Part shown: positions 19,784 to 20,175 of the stretch, piece by piece | How the letters are laid out: each line of letters starts with the position of its first letter | How positions within the stretch are numbered: the first letter of the stretch is position 1 | NCBI GenBank assembly: GCA_016212295.1 | Contig: JACRGO010000216.1 | Location: forward strand, 1 to 20,175 | Direction of reading: 5' to 3' | Length of the DNA stretch: 20,175 nucleotides | Origin: Nitrospinota bacterium | Lineage (GTDB): Bacteria; Nitrospinota; Nitrospinia; JACRGO01 | The notes under the pieces: model-generated | What the model was told of the DNA's origin: nothing | What the model saw: only the letters and a program-made list of their open reading frames with translations | Database searches by the model: none | Translations under genes and position numbers: made by a program

Positions 19784-19829
19784 AAAAGTCTAGCCAAAAA
19801 CCGTGATTTTTTCCACCTTTTAGACTTTT
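19784..19829 (-). terminator. Inverted repeat at the end of the last gene
   Basis: AAAAGTCTA (19784-19792) and TAGACTTTT (19821-19829) are perfect complements around a 28-nt loop. The arm overlaps the TAA of the gene at 19828-20055, and its other end runs into T on the minus strand, so a weak terminator is plausible. Confidence 0.5.
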
Positions 19830-20055
19830 ACTGAGCGGGAAGATCCTGCGCGCAACGGCCACCAATATCGGGGCTTCCATAGCCCATTTCTATGCCACCT
19901 TTAGCGGCTGGTCGTAAACGATAGGTTGGGCTGGCGTTGTCTACAGGGTCCACCTCGGCACGGAGAGGATTAAAAGCCCCTCCTTTAAGCACTGCTCCCG
20001 GTCCACTTTTTGGGGGGATATGCCCTTGTTTGGTTTTACTATAGAGCCTACGCAT
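19828..20055 (-). CDS. Small protein resembling the C-terminus of FGE-like or FISUMP-like domains
   Basis: A 75-residue basic protein. GAVLKGGAFNPL near residues 20-31 and SPDIGGRCAQD near the end recall the closing motifs (R-G-G-S-W/F ... G-F-R-C) of formylglycine-generating-enzyme-like and related surface-protein domains. The long N-terminal part of such a domain is absent, so it is either a fragment or an unrelated short protein. The ATG at 20055 follows a T-rich, Shine-Dalgarno-less leader. A hairpin overlaps its stop. The remaining 120 bp to the window edge hold no gene I can support. Confidence 0.45.
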   Translation of the reverse strand: MRRLYSKTKQGHIPPKSGPGAVLKGGAFNPLRAEVDPVDNASPTYRLRPAAKGGIEMGYGSPDIGGRCAQDLPAQ

Positions 20056-20175
20056 AAATTAAAAAACAACAAATCAATTTTAAAAAACCCAACAAAATCA
20101 ATGAGTTAGGATTTTAGGGTCTATGGGTAAATTGAAAACCAGTAAATATAAACTTGTCAATTTTGAAGCAGTCCC

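Larger units (their letters stand above)
12802..20175. mobile_element. Left part of an integrative element or genomic island (far end outside the window)
   Basis: The region begins at the cut tRNA-Ala and runs past the window edge. It is visibly richer in A+T, its genes are all on the minus strand, and it contains phage-type functions: an orphan DNA methyltransferase, a small phage protein family and S74-type fibre proteins. It also has large inverted repeats and a shared gene leader not found in the left part. No integrase is in the window; it would be expected near the other end, beside the reconstituted tRNA-Ala. A mis-assembly at the tRNA repeat would look the same. Confidence 0.65.

Noticed and set aside
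1-20175. CRISPR array
   Set aside because: No run of evenly spaced repeats of 24-40 bp with unique spacers; the only regular array is the 12-bp iteron set.

Overview
The window has two parts of different character. Positions 1 to about 12,760 look like ordinary chromosome of a diderm bacterium of moderate GC. The order ispE - spoVG - tRNA-Gln - prs - rplY/ctc - pth is the one known from the Bacillus subtilis purR region (ispE-purR-ridA-spoVG-glmU-prs-ctc-pth), with purR, ridA and glmU absent here. An OmpA-type peptidoglycan-binding protein and a secreted cytochrome c point to an outer membrane and respiration. A membrane pyrophosphatase (hppA) fits an anaerobic or energy-limited lineage. I cannot name the phylum; an uncultured deltaproteobacterial or Nitrospinae/Nitrospirae-like lineage is a guess.

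Layout, left part. After a small secreted protein come ispE (a GTG start at or next to the predicted transcription start), spoVG, tRNA-Gln(UUG), prs, rplY and pth (the last two overlap by 4 bp), then hppA and a second tRNA-Gln(CUG). From 6409 to 7670 lies about 1.2 kb of debris: a strong terminator, what looks like the 5' end of a group IIC intron directly behind it, an unidentified frameshifted remnant, a TPR pseudogene and two palindromes. Next come a c-type cytochrome, htpG, a divergent single-domain response regulator, an OmpA-family protein and a tandem-FHA protein. A two-copy inverted-repeat family and a GTAG-type REP-like hairpin sit between these genes.

The boundary. At 12764-12808 on the minus strand is the 3' part of tRNA-Ala(GGC), running from the anticodon loop to CCA and followed by its terminator; the 5' part is missing. 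This is what a displaced attachment site looks like after a tyrosine-recombinase element enters a tRNA gene. From here to the end (more than 7.3 kb) the DNA is visibly richer in A+T, nearly all genes are on the minus strand, and the content is phage or island-like.

Layout, right part. The cargo nearest the junction is a DUF4238 plus SEC-C protein whose reading frame continues past a single TAA stop. Then come a frameshifted beta-class DNA methyltransferase, two small phage-type proteins, about 600 bp of nested inverted repeats, three tandem 12-bp repeats, two S74-type (intramolecular chaperone) proteins with N-terminal membrane segments, a mini-ORF containing a run of 14 C, and a small protein resembling the C-terminus of formylglycine-generating-enzyme-like domains. 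Five of these genes share a leader, TTTTTATTTCTTAACC or a close variant, 10-14 nt before the start codon in place of a Shine-Dalgarno sequence. Several are preceded by a hairpin whose T-tract is that leader. This repeated leader-hairpin layout and the two structured blocks at 17255-17457 and 17519-17760 are the least explained features of the window. Because the change of character falls exactly on a tRNA repeat, an assembly chimera must also be considered. All calls come from reading the sequence; no database search was run.
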